Source: Salisapilia sapeloensis
Taxonomy: Eukaryota; Oomycota; Peronosporomycetes; Peronosporales; Salisapiliaceae
Reading direction: 5' to 3'
DNA: 64,000 bases
Assembly (NCBI GenBank): GCA_023334545.1
Contig: JAADVB010000013.1
Coordinates: forward strand, 62,001 to 126,000
Part shown: one piece after another, positions 9,365 through 20,900 of the stretch
Position numbering within the stretch: the first letter of the stretch is position 1
How the letters are laid out: every line of letters begins with the position of its first letter
Translations under genes and position numbers: made by a program
The notes under the pieces: generated by a model
The model's input: only the letters and a program-made list of their open reading frames with translations
Told to the model about the DNA's origin: nothing
The model's database searches: none

Positions 9365-10530
9365 ATGGCTCGAAGTGCTGCAAATGCGCTGTCAAATATC
9401 ATGAAAGTAATCGAAGTCGGAGAGAGAGATGCTCGGGAAATCAAGATCGATGATGTTATGAAGAACCCGATCTCGTGTGGCTATCTACTGGACTATTGCC
9501 AACGAAGTGTACGTAGCAAGCGCTTTGTTAAAGTCTATTTGATTTTTGATTGTATGACTCCGTAGTACTGCGCGGAGAATTTAAATTTCTTCATGGCCGT
9601 GGATAAATTCAAGGACGAGTGTGCGCTTTTAGACTTCCGTGAACCGGAAGCTGTGAAAACGGTGAAAGAGATGGCTGATAAGATTTTTTCCGACTATTTG
9701 TCGTTAAACTCTCCGAATGAAGTGAGTTTGCCATCGGAAGACAGAGATGTCACGATGAAGAGAATGGAAAGCCCGGGAGAGTGGAAAGGAAGACTTTTCG
9801 ATGCAGCTCTACAAGACGCGATCAAGACGTTGCACAAAGATACACTCATGCGATTTATCAAGTCACCTCAGTACAGTGAGATGGCGACCACTGTTCGAAG
9901 GGTGACTGAAATGATCAAGAACAAAGAGCTGGAGACGGAAGGAGCTTTCCAGTTAGAAATGCCACGGTCAACAGAACTGACGGAAGATAAAATCATGAAT
10001 GGCGGTAACGACTATTCACTGGATGAGATTCTAAGTGACTGCATCTTATTCCCAGAGATGCTGGACTACCTTGAAAAGAGTATGCAAAGCCAATTCTTCT
10101 AAAGCTAACGATAGTTGCTGATTTAATGCATGCAGAGTTTAAAGCGGAGAACCTCAAATGTGCTCGTCAAATCCGGAGATTCGAAGAGCTATGGAAGGAA
10201 AAGAAAGAGGAAGACTTAAAAGAGTTCTCATGGAACATCTATCTCTTCTTCATTGCCCCCAACTCGCCATTTGAAGTGTCCTGCACGAGTCTTGACAGAA
10301 AGTCTGTGCAACAGGGTCTTGGCTGTCCAAATCGTACCATGTTTAAACCGGTGATGGACAACACGATGTTGGTGCTGAAGCAGGATCACAAAGCGTTTTG
10401 CAATCAGATCAATCCAAAGAGTTTACGAGACAAGTTGCGCCATTTCAAGCGTAAAGGGTCTGTGAGTGGGGGCGGATTGACATCAATGGCGAAAGGAAGT
10501 GGTCTCATGTCTTTCTTTGCGCGCAAATAG
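9365..10530 (+). CDS. Tandem RGS-domain protein
   Basis: Three exons: 9365-9508, 9566-10079, 10136-10530, with introns of 57 and 56 bp; 350 aa. Splicing rebuilds two regulator-of-G-protein-signalling folds. The first runs over about residues 10-145: ISCGYLLDYC, then YCAENLNFFMAVDKFKDE, then a 'TLMRFIKSPQY' end. The second covers about 190-300: CILFPEMLDYLEK, then FKAENLKCARQIRRFEEL. RGS domains speed up GTP hydrolysis on G-alpha proteins. The protein ends in a Lys/Gly/Ser-rich tail (SVSGGGLTSMAKGSGL). No membrane segment is visible. Without splicing the first frame hits a stop at 9563 and the second at 10100, so the introns are well supported by domain continuity. Confidence 0.85.
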
Positions 10531-10660
10531 AAGCTGGGAGTACGGAAAGCAAGTAGACGAGGTAGCTTCAACGATGTCGTGAGGGCTCCTTTCATTAAAC
10601 ACGCATTTCATTACTATTAAACTCGATCGTTCATTCCGTTTGGTTTCAGATGCAGTTTTG

Positions 10661-12496
10661 TCAAATGACCCCACTTTTAGCATTTTCTGCAGTGCATTTC
10701 TCTCTTGTCGCTTCCTTTATTTCGTACAATTCGCACAGTAAACGTCTCACTTCCAACAAGGTCTTATTAGAATGTTGTCCATTGCGACTAGCGATTTCCT
10801 TCTCAAGAAGAGAGCAAGTTAGATGGACTGCCTGGATCTTTTCATCTAGTGATGAATTACGGACTGTCGTCTCTGAGAAATCCGTACACATGGATATTAA
10901 GGGCGGAGCATGACTCTCAGCGTGTGAATCTGGTGGTGAAGGAGGAATTGACATGCTGATAAAGTTGTCATTGGTCAAGTGAGCTGCTGTCGGGACAGGA
11001 CAGACAGAAACTTGAAGCAAAATGTCTACCATTTCCCTAGAAAAGCTTTTCCGTAAAAGTCGAAGCACACCCAGAAAATCTGCGTGTCTCGTGTCTTCTG
11101 CAAGCCAATCAGGCTTATAGCCAAGAATGCTGCAAGCGTTAACGCCAACATTGGATTCATCGAAAGATGTGACGACCCAGTGTTTATCGACAGCATGCCA
11201 CGCGCTTACAATCCACTTGATCGTCGTTACCACGTTTCGAGCGTAGATCGATTCATTTGGCTTGCCGAGAATTTTGATATCTAAAGCATTTCCAAAGTGC
11301 TTTAAATAATAATTCCGCTTGAACGTCGTCTCGATACTGGATGAAATTGGATCACGAGCATGAGTAGTAGGCAGATGAGTAAGTTCAATGAACGACAAAG
11401 CAAGACCTTCGGTCACAAAGTTCCACTGTCGAGGAAGGCACAGCAGGACTTTGTTTCCTCGATGTGCCATGGAGTCATTAAATCGCCGAAGCCACGCCCG
11501 AAACGTGACTGGGGTCAAGACTCCCTCTCGGTTGGATTCAACCGTGTCCACACCAAGCCTTTCCAACGTCTTAGCATCGAGTACAGGCGGCTGAATGCCT
11601 TCGTATACGATAGCAGGAGGCGCGTGAATGGAAGCGTCTGCGTTGCAGCATAGTAGAACCGTTATACTGGTGTGTGCGGAGCTTTCCACCGTCGGATTGA
11701 CAGCGTAAAAGATCGATACGTCTTTCAAAGCAAACACATTCTCAGGTGCGTATGGTCTTGTCTTGGCATGTAGAATGGATATTTCTCCCTGAATTGTCGC
11801 AAGCGAGGTAGGTGTACTTGTCGCTTGCCTCGAGTCAACTTGTTTCCTATCATGACCGAAGATACCAAGTTTCTGTAGCAATTTTCGCGCTTGTGTCGGA
11901 GTAAATACTACATCGTTTTCGTACCCAAGCAACGAAATGAATTCCTGTGCCTTGATGGCTATAGAGGAAGGTGTCACTAAACTTGGCTTCGGTTGACTTA
12001 GAGTCCAATTTGAAAGAACGACGGCCAATCGATCGTCAGGTGAACCCTTTCGGCTGCGTCCACACTTCTTGACGATACCCATGCGCTTTTTAAAGCCATA
12101 AAGCCATCCGTTCGAAAACGACAAGCTCTTCTGTTGATCATAACCTAGCTCCGTCGCGAGTCTCTGTCCTTCCCTTCGAATCGCCGTCTCAGTAATATCG
12201 ACACCAGCTTCTCGCTGTCGTTCGACCCACTTACATAATCCGTCCTCAATCTCAGGGTGAGAGAAGACACGCTTCTTTTTCAAGGACAGATCACGTTCTT
12301 TCGATCGTAAGAAGATTTCCTTCTTGCGTAATAGATTCGAAATTGAGCCTTGAGAGGGTGGTTTGGGCAAGTTAAATTCCTTGGCAGCCCATAGCCCCAG
12401 TTCGACCTGTCCTAACTTTGGCTTCTCTTCATGACGTAGACAAATCTTTTTCTTCTGTTCAATCGTGAGCGTCGCATAAATGCGTTTCGTGTCCAT
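10661..12496 (-). CDS. Pogo/Tigger (CENP-B-like) transposase-derived protein
   Basis: 611 aa in one uninterrupted exon. The N-terminal half shows the two DNA-binding HTH units of this family: LTIEQKKKICLRHEE at residues about 10-60, then the Tc5/CENP-B-type unit (VFSHPEIEDGLCKWVERQ, then LSFSNGWLYGFKKRMGI) at about 75-150. The C-terminal half follows the DDE_1 domain (about 235-440). All three acidic catalytic positions appear replaced by my alignment from memory: the DET motif reads KDVSIFY, the LLLxDN motif reads LLCLPRQ, and the third Asp region reads HARDPISSSIETTFK. An intact long frame without catalytic residues suggests a domesticated DNA-binding protein, as with CENP-B or Jerky. It is convergent with the RGS gene (130 bp). 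Confidence 0.82.
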   Translation of the reverse strand: MDTKRIYATLTIEQKKKICLRHEEKPKLGQVELGLWAAKEFNLPKPPSQGSISNLLRKKEIFLRSKERDLSLKKKRVFSHPEIEDGLCKWVERQREAGVDITETAIRREGQRLATELGYDQQKSLSFSNGWLYGFKKRMGIVKKCGRSRKGSPDDRLAVVLSNWTLSQPKPSLVTPSSIAIKAQEFISLLGYENDVVFTPTQARKLLQKLGIFGHDRKQVDSRQATSTPTSLATIQGEISILHAKTRPYAPENVFALKDVSIFYAVNPTVESSAHTSITVLLCCNADASIHAPPAIVYEGIQPPVLDAKTLERLGVDTVESNREGVLTPVTFRAWLRRFNDSMAHRGNKVLLCLPRQWNFVTEGLALSFIELTHLPTTHARDPISSSIETTFKRNYYLKHFGNALDIKILGKPNESIYARNVVTTIKWIVSAWHAVDKHWVVTSFDESNVGVNACSILGYKPDWLAEDTRHADFLGVLRLLRKSFSREMVDILLQVSVCPVPTAAHLTNDNFISMSIPPSPPDSHAESHAPPLISMCTDFSETTVRNSSLDEKIQAVHLTCSLLEKEIASRNGQHSNKTLLEVRRLLCELYEIKEATREKCTAENAKSGVI

Positions 12497-12789
12497 AGTC
12501 TTACTCTTCTGTTCCCTCTCAGCAGTACAAGTATCAAAGAGGTTCTGTGTGTGCTATCTGTAGGACAATGGGATGAGGAACTATCGAGCTACGATCTAGC
12601 AAGGACAGACGAGAAACAATCGAACAAAAACACAAAATGGAATGTCCTCAAGCGGTACATGTATGGCACAGGTACTAGAAGTGGATCCCGAGTCGATCGG
12701 CAAAGCGTGCATTGGTTTATTGTGTTTCCTTCCGATCTCTCTTGACTAGTGACTCTCGTCGGTGCATCTGATAAAGCGTCAAGAGAAAC

Positions 12790-15700
12790 TTAAAGGTCAG
12801 CCATTTCGTCCGGCCTTTCATTCGGATTCACAAGTCCCGGGACTGCCAGCTTCGCCGCCATGTCCTGCTGCTCCTCCTGCTGATTCTGAGCCTGCGTCTC
12901 CTCCATGAACAATTCCGAGTTATCTTCGCCAGCAAACTCCTTGACATTCACTAAAAAGTCACGCAAGTGTTTCTTGAACGTTGCCAAGTCCTTGGACATG
13001 TCAAAGCACCCGACAACAAATTCCACCACTTGTGCTCGCGAGAGATTCGGGAACGACGTGCTGATCAGATTCGCGACATAGTCTTTCAAAAACGCAGAGT
13101 TCGTCTGATTCGGAGGCTGCGGGCCGGCATTCGGTACGTTTTCCCACAACGGCACCGTCACGCGTCCTTCCTCGACGATCTGGAACATGTGCCGCAAGAT
13201 CGCAGCATGGAGCTTAAACCCGAACTTGTGCAGTCTGTCAGTGAGGACGACGAGGATATCTTGCAGCAAGAGTAGGTAGAAAGAGCTGTAGAAGCCACTG
13301 GCAACCTGCGGGTTCTCCTGGACGTTGAGCAACAACGAAAAGAGCGTCGCGAGACCAGTGTCCGATACATTCCGCTCCGTGTGCTTGAACGCCCAGATGA
13401 TGCTGTCGACCACGAGCTTCTGGTGTTCCTGCGGGATGCCGAACAAGGCGTCAAAGCAAAAGTCGTTCACTGCCTGCAGCAGTTTGAAAAAGTTCACACG
13501 ATGCTCGGGGTAGTCCTCAAAGTTCTTCGTGATCATTTGAAGCGTGCACTCGAGCACTGCCTCCAGCACCCACGGGACGCTCTGTGCAATCGCGTGCTTG
13601 AGCTTATTGATGCATGTCGCCAAGAGGCTCAGGACCTCTGGTTCCTTGGCAGGAGGAACCGTCTGCTGGTAGTCCTTTAAAATAGCTTCGAGCATCCCTG
13701 GCAAGAAGTGGTTCGCGACCATCTGACGACTCTCCTCCGTCGCAGCAGACTGCTCGACGAACGCATCGAGGACGCGCAGACTCTCCCGCTTGACACTACG
13801 TAGCGATCGGACTTCCGCCGACCGGACAGCAATCTCTCCTCCTTGCTCCACCATCTGACTAATGCGCTGAGAGTACGCCGTGTAGACGCCGAGCATGTCC
13901 TGGAAGATGAAGCCCATCTGCTTATTGAATCCATGCGGACCAACAGCCTTGCAGACGCGAGCGTTGGTGCGAAGGATCTTGACAATCTCCTTGACGCCCT
14001 GCGCGTCGTACAGGATGTTTACGTTCTGGGAAGCAGACGCCATGACACTCTTCCACGACTCGTTCGGGAGCTTCATCAGTCGTTCGACCAAGAACTCCTT
14101 TCGTTGCAGATTCGGCTCCGACGCAATCATCGCCGCGACAGCTTCACAGAACGTATGCACTTGGTGTGTCTCCAAGTCCGAGACGATGCGTGGGAAGTCA
14201 TCAAGCAATTCATCGACGAACGGACGAGCTTCCGACGCTTGCGTCGTCACGAACTTCTTTCGGCACTTTTGTGCAATCTTGAGGAACGTATCGCATGCCA
14301 TGTCCTGTACGCCCGGATGGAGCTCATGCATGAACTCAAAGAGTTTGTTGACGACCGTACGCAGGAATTTCCAATGCGCACGGAGGAAACGAGGGTACTG
14401 TCCGACGACGTACATGATGTTACTGGCCACGACAGCCTTATTGTCCTTCCCGCGCTTCATCTCGCACAGACCGAGAAGATCTTTGATGACTGTCACGAGG
14501 AAGCGCTTTTCGTTGTCCTCGTTCATGGCGCCAGAGATAGATCCGATGGCCCAGCACAATGTGTTCAGATTATTCCACGACCACTCCGTGCCTTCCACCT
14601 GCGCTGTCAGTTTCTCCAGCATAATTGTCTCCGTATCATCATAGTTGAGATGCGTCAAGTACACGAGCGTCTCGTGCATCGTCTTGTACATGGACAAGGC
14701 TTCCGTGTCCTTGGTCGTCTCTCGAACGATCTCTCCGTTCTCATCTTCCACGATCAGCACTTCCTGCGGTTTCACCATCTTGGAGATCATCACATGGCGC
14801 ACTCGTGTGAGGACTGGTTCGACCAACTGGCGTCGAGATGTGCTGTTGCCTTGGAAACCTGCGAGCGCTGACTGTTCGCTCTGGAATTCACTGTACAGTT
14901 CTTTCGTGAAGAAATGCCAATAGTCCAGACAGATCTTAAAGATGCCGTCGTCATCCACTTCTGAGATCGTCACGAGGTACCAGCATCCAGCTAAAAGAGC
15001 TTGATGCGCTTCGTCCCCTGGACGCTGGATGTGGCGTCCGACGACGTTGAAGTGGTAGCGGAAGAAGGAGGTGAAGAAGAGACTTAGGCGCTGGACAAAG
15101 ATCTCGTCCTGGTCGTAATACGGCTCGAACGAGTTGCCAGGGACGATGATGCGACCCACTTCCGTCAAGACGTTGGCGTAGAGACGGTAGTAGACTGGGT
15201 CATACTGCTCCGGTACGTCACGCAGCTGAGCGATTTCACTGAGACACGAGATGGTGTCGTTACGGAAGTGGTTGGTGTTAAGGAACTTTGTCGTCAGGAT
15301 GTTAATGAGATCTGTCTCGAAGATGTAGCCGAGTGGGATCCAGGAGAGGAAACGCAGAAGCGTCTGTAGCGTGATGGTGAGCAACGGCGGGTGGCTGGAC
15401 TTGGTCAAGACGAACTCACAGAGCTGGTAGATCTGCGCGAATTCCGTGTTGAGCGACTGCTTGAGCGACTTGGTTTTCTGTTCCGTCATCTGGTCCTTGG
15501 AAAAGTCAAACACTTCTTCACTCAAGAGCTTGAGGATCGTCATGTTATTCTCACACAAGACTTCGGACGATTTGCTCGAGTTGACAATGTCCGAAATAAA
15601 GGACGGCCAGTTCTGCGGCCATTCGTGCTTGAGGATCTGGACGAGCACGAGGTCCATCTTGTGGACAAACACACGCTCTTGACGCAGTGTGTTCTCATCG

Positions 15701-16151
15701 GCCGACATCTACACCTCATGTTAAGAAAAGGTTGTATATGAGTTGTAAGGAGATGGTCGTACCGTCAGAACTTTGTTGACAATGTAGCTTTTGATCCCTT
15801 CTCGCTGATCCTTTGGCAAGACCTTCCATCTGTAGCGAATCGCGTCCTCCAGAATCTGTTATGACAACCAAGTACGTTTAATATGCGTCGTGTCGATTTA
15901 ATATTGAGATCAAAAAAGATGTATGGACATACCTGTAGGCCAAAGAACTTGGTCTGTGGCGTCGAGGCTTTTTCCAAAATGTCCGAGGCTCGTGTCCAAG
16001 CATCTTGGTGCTCCTGGAGCGCGACCATGATCTGGTTGGCGACCCGCTGGTGGGGGCTCTTTGGGTCGTTCATGCATTGCACCACTTGCTCAAGCGCCTG
16101 GACGTCAAAGGGCTGTGAAAAGTCCAATAGTCGATTGCCAACGTCTTCCAT
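12790..16151 (-). CDS. XPO1: Exportin 1 (CRM1), nuclear export receptor
   Basis: HEAT-repeat karyopherin that exports leucine-rich NES cargo with RanGTP. Exons 16151-15933, 15855-15763 and 15708-12790; introns 77 and 54 bp; 1076 aa, normal length. N-terminus [17 protein letters not shown]; importin-beta N-terminal domain in exons 1-2; CRIME-like region [11 protein letters not shown] early in exon 3; very conserved centre ([20 protein letters not shown], then [16 protein letters not shown]); C-terminal [10 protein letters not shown] acidic end. The central block lines the NES groove and holds the region hit by leptomycin-type inhibitors; both Cys in [13 protein letters not shown] are kept. The exon 3 start is an internal codon, not the gene start. 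Base composition (higher GC, strong C-ending codons) suggests high expression. Confidence 0.96.
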
Positions 16152-16584
16152 TTGGACTACACTCTGGCTTTTTCACGTCTTTTCTTTCTTCGTTTCAATG
16201 CCACTCAAACGTAGGCGAGGGAAATGACAGACGGTAGCAAGTACCTTGAATAATCACTAGAGGGTCGTCGAAAGATTCGTTTGTCAAGTTAACGGAAGAG
16301 CTAGCACACGCGATACAGGTTGATCGTCGCGCGTATATGCTTGCAAACCAAAACTTCGTCTGCTTGAGTTCTTCGACGTAGATGGATATCATGTGGTCCA
16401 CACTAGCTATCTGACGCCATACGCTCCAGGCTACTTAAGCGCTACTTTCTCGCTGCTTGGGTCTCCACCAATCCACGTGCGTTCAGGACTGATGACGACT
16501 TCGAAGACATTTGTTGACTCAACTCGTTCAGTTTTATCGCACGCGAATTAGTTCATTCGTCTTTTTCGTCTCAAGTACGCAGCG
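16152..16584. other. Intergenic, divergent promoter region (XPO1/DGAT2)
   Basis: 433 bp between the divergent XPO1 and DGAT2 start codons. A 68-codon minus frame at 16195-16401 has no recognisable content. Apart from the initiator-like site next to DGAT2 I see no feature. Confidence 0.6.
16551..16566 (+). promoter_or_regulatory. Oomycete initiator-like core promoter of DGAT2
   Basis: GTTCATTCGTCTTTTT resembles the oomycete Inr consensus GCTCATTYYNCAWTTT and lies 19-34 bp before the DGAT2 ATG, the usual place for these compact promoters. This is a visual match only. Confidence 0.4.
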
Positions 16585-17707
16585 ATGAGTGAATTAGCTA
16601 AAGATGAGAATGCTACCGTGTTCAAGAACAAGGAAGGTGAGGAAGTGATCGGTTATGAACCTCCGGCCTACTTTGGCAAGGACTCCAAGTTACCACCGTG
16701 GCTCCAGTCTGCTCTCATGGATCTCTGGTTCTTCGTCACGATCCACTACAACTTCTATCAAGCCGTTGCGCTCTACATGTTCTACTGTATGTACCAGGTA
16801 TGCTTTCGACCGTATCACACCGCCCCCTATGTTTTTCTTATTCCCAATTGTCTAGTCTGGATATGGACTTGTCGCCATTGCGCTCATTGCGCTCTATGTT
16901 CCCTACTTCTTTAATGGCAAGCAGTACACGGGTAACGGTGACCAATGGGAAGCTCTACGACGAATGGAGCTGTGGAATGTTTGGGCCAACTACCTCAAGC
17001 TGGAGCTCGTGCGAGAGGAGCCTCTCGACAGCAGTCGCAAGCACATATTTGGATACCATCCGCACGGTATTATCATCTTATCCAGAATTGCTACCTATGG
17101 TGGTGTGTGGGAAAAGCTTTTCCCAGGCATCCCCACACGTGTGCTTGGTGCGACGCCTGTGTTCTACGTTCCTGGCGGCCGTGAAATCTCTCTATGGCTT
17201 GGAGCAGTGGATGCTGGAAAATCTACGGCGAACAAAGTACTCAAGAGTGGCAACGCCATGACCGTGTACCCTGGTGGCATCCGTGAAATGTTCCATGTCG
17301 ACCCGAAATCGAAAGAGAACCGCATCGTCCTCCAAACGCGCTTTGGCTTTATCAAGTTGGCGCTACGTCACGGTGCTGACCTCGTCCCGACCTTTGTGTT
17401 CGGCGAGAAATGGGCGTACAGTGTATGGAACCCACCAAAGGCTCTGCGAGACTTTGTCCTCAAGTACCTGCAGATGCCATTGACGGTCTTCTGGGGTCGC
17501 ATCGGTTGGGTGCCGCACCGTCCGGCTGAAGGCAAAAGGTTTGGCATTGTCTACGGCAAGTCGATCAAGGTGGAGCAAGTGGAAGAACCAACCGAAGAAC
17601 AAGTCAAGGAACTACATGCCAAGTACGTGACCGAGGTCAAGAGACTATTCGAAACGTACAAGAAGCGTTTCGGATATGATGACGATGAATCGCTTGTCAT
17701 TGTATAA
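16585..17707 (+). CDS. DGAT2: Diacylglycerol O-acyltransferase 2 (DGAT2) family
   Basis: ER enzyme that makes triacylglycerol from diacylglycerol and acyl-CoA. Exon 1 16585-16797, intron 16798-16855 (58 bp), exon 2 16856-17707; 354 aa. Two hydrophobic segments near residues 45-70 and 72-92 form the membrane hairpin typical of the family. The active-site signature YHPHG lies near residue 139. Also seen: VFYVPGGREISLW, the VYPGGIREM block, and RFGFIKLALRHGADLVPTF. The C-terminal YGKSI followed by Glu-rich helix is standard. It could in principle be a monoacylglycerol or wax-ester branch member; motif content alone does not settle substrate choice. Confidence 0.92.
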
Positions 17708-17913
17708 AGCCGCTAGATACATAAGAAAGCAATTCAAGTTAGATTGATGCTGACGAAGGTGTTGATTCGATACTTGCTTCTTTCTATCTACTCGAGACGT
17801 TTCGCGACGGGGATGGAAATAACCAACCTGCTCATCGTTTGAAGCTATTTTTACCTCGTTGATGCTTGTCATCTCTTCCTGCGTCAAAAGGACAAGCAGG
17901 TCTACTTGTACGA

Positions 17914-20900
17914 ATGGCCTTTGCTACCAAGCACGACTCACTTCGACATGCAAAAGTAGCCACATCTCGTACTTCCAACGGCGTGTTCGACAACGTTGAT
18001 GACCTCTACGATACCAATGCCTTTGAGGACGATGGCGATCCTGCATGCAATGAAATTGAGGATAAGAAACTTAGTAGCAAGAGCGGGAAGTCTGTGAAAA
18101 CACAGGCTTCGGTGGCGAACGGGCCGAGTCGAAACAAGTCAGTCTTTGATGTGTGGGTGAATCGGAAAGACAAGTACGAGCGGACGGTGGATGCATTGCA
18201 TCAACTTGACATTAATCGAGCTGCTGACGATGCGCAATGGTTTGAAGTGGCGGTGTGCCTTGCAGCAACTGATTGTGCAGTGAAGATTGGGAGGATACCA
18301 GAGTGTGATTGTCCAGGTATCTGTCGAGACAGATCGCATGCTGTTGTGAGACAGCGTACTCGTTGTCAATGTCCAGCAAAGAAATGTGCTATTTGCAATC
18401 GATGCATTAATACCACTCCAGGAAGTATTACAGACAAGATGCTGGAAGCGATAGCTCCATATGCACCTGCTAATATTCAATTAGCCAACGCGAATCCACA
18501 GCAAGTGTTGGAACTCGCTTCGCACATTATTCGATTAGGTGAAGGCCGCTACTTGGAAGGCAGCAAGATATGCAGCGCAGTCCTGCGTATGGCGAATCTC
18601 ATTCTGCAGCAGTGCAGCGTCCGGACAAATGAGAATGGCAAGCCAATTCAGCGTCCGTGCAACTGTCCATTGCGGTCACTAGCTGAAGCTTGGACGAAAT
18701 GGTCGACGAATTACCACACGTTCGCCCAGGCCAAGCTTACGAAAGCAGAAGCGGATCAATTTTCCTCTGGAACGAAGCAAATGATGGACTATGATGAATC
18801 AACGCAGACGTATTACATGACACTTAAGTGGCATCGAGCTGCGAAACCTCAGAAAGGAGACACAGCTAAAATTGCTGCGAGGAGAGCCTTGACGGCTGAC
18901 CAGAAAAAACAGAACGCTCTCTTTCTTAAGCTATGTAAGCGGTCATGGGCACAAGCTCAAGAACGTGTAGCCGAATTACTCCAGCAACGCTTATCAAAGC
19001 TTACAGACGCAGATGAAGAAGACAACCAAGGCTCGAGTAAGCCAACGCGAAGTGAAATCGAAATGCAAGTGCTACATCGAATTGGCATTCGCCGACTACT
19101 TCAGTGGGTCGAAGAGGATCGAGAGACGATCGCGAATCAAAAGCAGGAAGAGCAACGCGACAAGCTCGAAGGCGGAGTGGTTGCACATCGAGCGTGGGCG
19201 AATCGGAAAGATCGACTGCGTGTCCGACTTCCAGACCAGGAGGCACTGCCTGGCACAAAGCAGAAACCTTCAAAGTCTCGGTTTGACTTTTCGACTGGTA
19301 AAGGTGTAGTGCGTCCAAAGAAGGTTGATTTTCCATCTACTACCGTGGAAATCATGCAGAATAGTGGCCTGAAGTATGTTCATGCCATGAACGAAGGCTT
19401 TCAAGGTCGTGGTGGTGATTTGGAAAAGTGTCGTGAGCTCTTAAAGAAGAAAGGGTATCTGCGTGGAGGGAAGAACAATGACGCAAAAGGTAACGAAAGG
19501 ACGACTAAGCAAGATCGGGAACAGCTTCGGAAGTTGCAATATGAGGCTTGGATTACGCATAAAGCACTTGAGGATAAAGCTGTCAAGTTCATGCAGCACA
19601 TTCCAAAGCCGTTAGACATGAGCAATGTAGAAACGCTCGAACATAGTGTTTCGAATCTTGTCGAAAAGAGGTGGGAAGACGTTGGTAGAGCTTTGAAGGC
19701 AGTCGATCGTGGACTTCTGGAGACATGGATCAGTTGGACAGATGGGTACCATGGCGCTGGACGATGCCGAATGCTGTGGGAGAGTTTTCCACCGATTGCA
19801 TGCGATGTGCATTGTACATCTTCTCCGATCCGAGATGTGTTTCTTAAGCTAATCCACCGTCAGAACACGGATTACAAAGCTGCGTTCATGGAACATTGCA
19901 GCTATAAAGTCCGAAAGGCTATTGCACGAGGTGAAGAGGAGCTTGAGGACATGACCGAAGAGGAGCAAGCAGAACGATTTGCCAAGATGACCCCAGTGGA
20001 ATTTGTCCGCTTGCTTCGTGATCTTGGCATTGTGCTACAGACAGAAGAGGCAAGTCGGATGGCTACGTATTTTGACACGGATGGGGACGGGTCTATTAGC
20101 ATGACCGAGTTCTTACAAGTGGTTGGAGACTTTCGCCACAGTGATTGCGTTGGGGATACCGACGTACTACTGAAAAACGTGTGTGCATGGGAAACTGTTT
20201 GCCATGAATGCGGTATGTTAAATGCCTTTCAGCTAACTGCAGGCACGACGTCTTCAAGCTCTGTTCGTATGAGATGTGAGCTGCCTGGTCATGCAAAGCG
20301 GAGAGCGCTCTTTCCAAAGAGGTTTCCATGTCATCCAGAGGCGGATCTACACCATGTGAAAGAGATTGCGCCAGACAGATGCAGCTACGCAAAGTGGACA
20401 AATGACAAGGCCATTCCGTTTTTAAAGCAACTTGAAATTTGGTCCGCTGAAGCTCGAGAGCAGCTATCCTTGCATAACATGGTCGAAAGTGGTCGGTCGC
20501 CAGCGGCGCCAACTCTATTTCGAGATGAAGATGATAGTTTGGACCCAACGACTTCACTTTATCTGCGTTGGAGTCCGGCGAAAGTAGATGGTTTTAACGG
20601 CGCTGCTTTCTACATCCTCGAAAGCATGGGCGCAGAAGGATCCACAACGTTTCGCAATAACGAGTATAAGGAGATCTATCGAGACCCTAAAGACTATCTG
20701 GACAATGATGGCAAGCCTCGATATAAATTTGTTGTTCGAGGGCTTCAACCAAGCACAAAGTATGGTTTCCGACTGCGCGCTTTCAATGGCTTTGGTGCTA
20801 GTCCGTATACCATTGGATACTACTTTACGAACCCAGCAACTCCACCTGCACCGTCCATTTTAGCAACAACAGCGAACAGCATTACCGTTGGATGGGAGAC

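Noticed and set aside
12551-12745. 64-codon plus frame between the pogo-derived gene and XPO1
   Set aside because: Short, no conserved content, lies in a likely 5'/3' flank.
13843-14871. 342-codon plus-strand frame antisense to XPO1
   Set aside because: Shadow of a strongly codon-biased real gene; no domain and no promoter signs.
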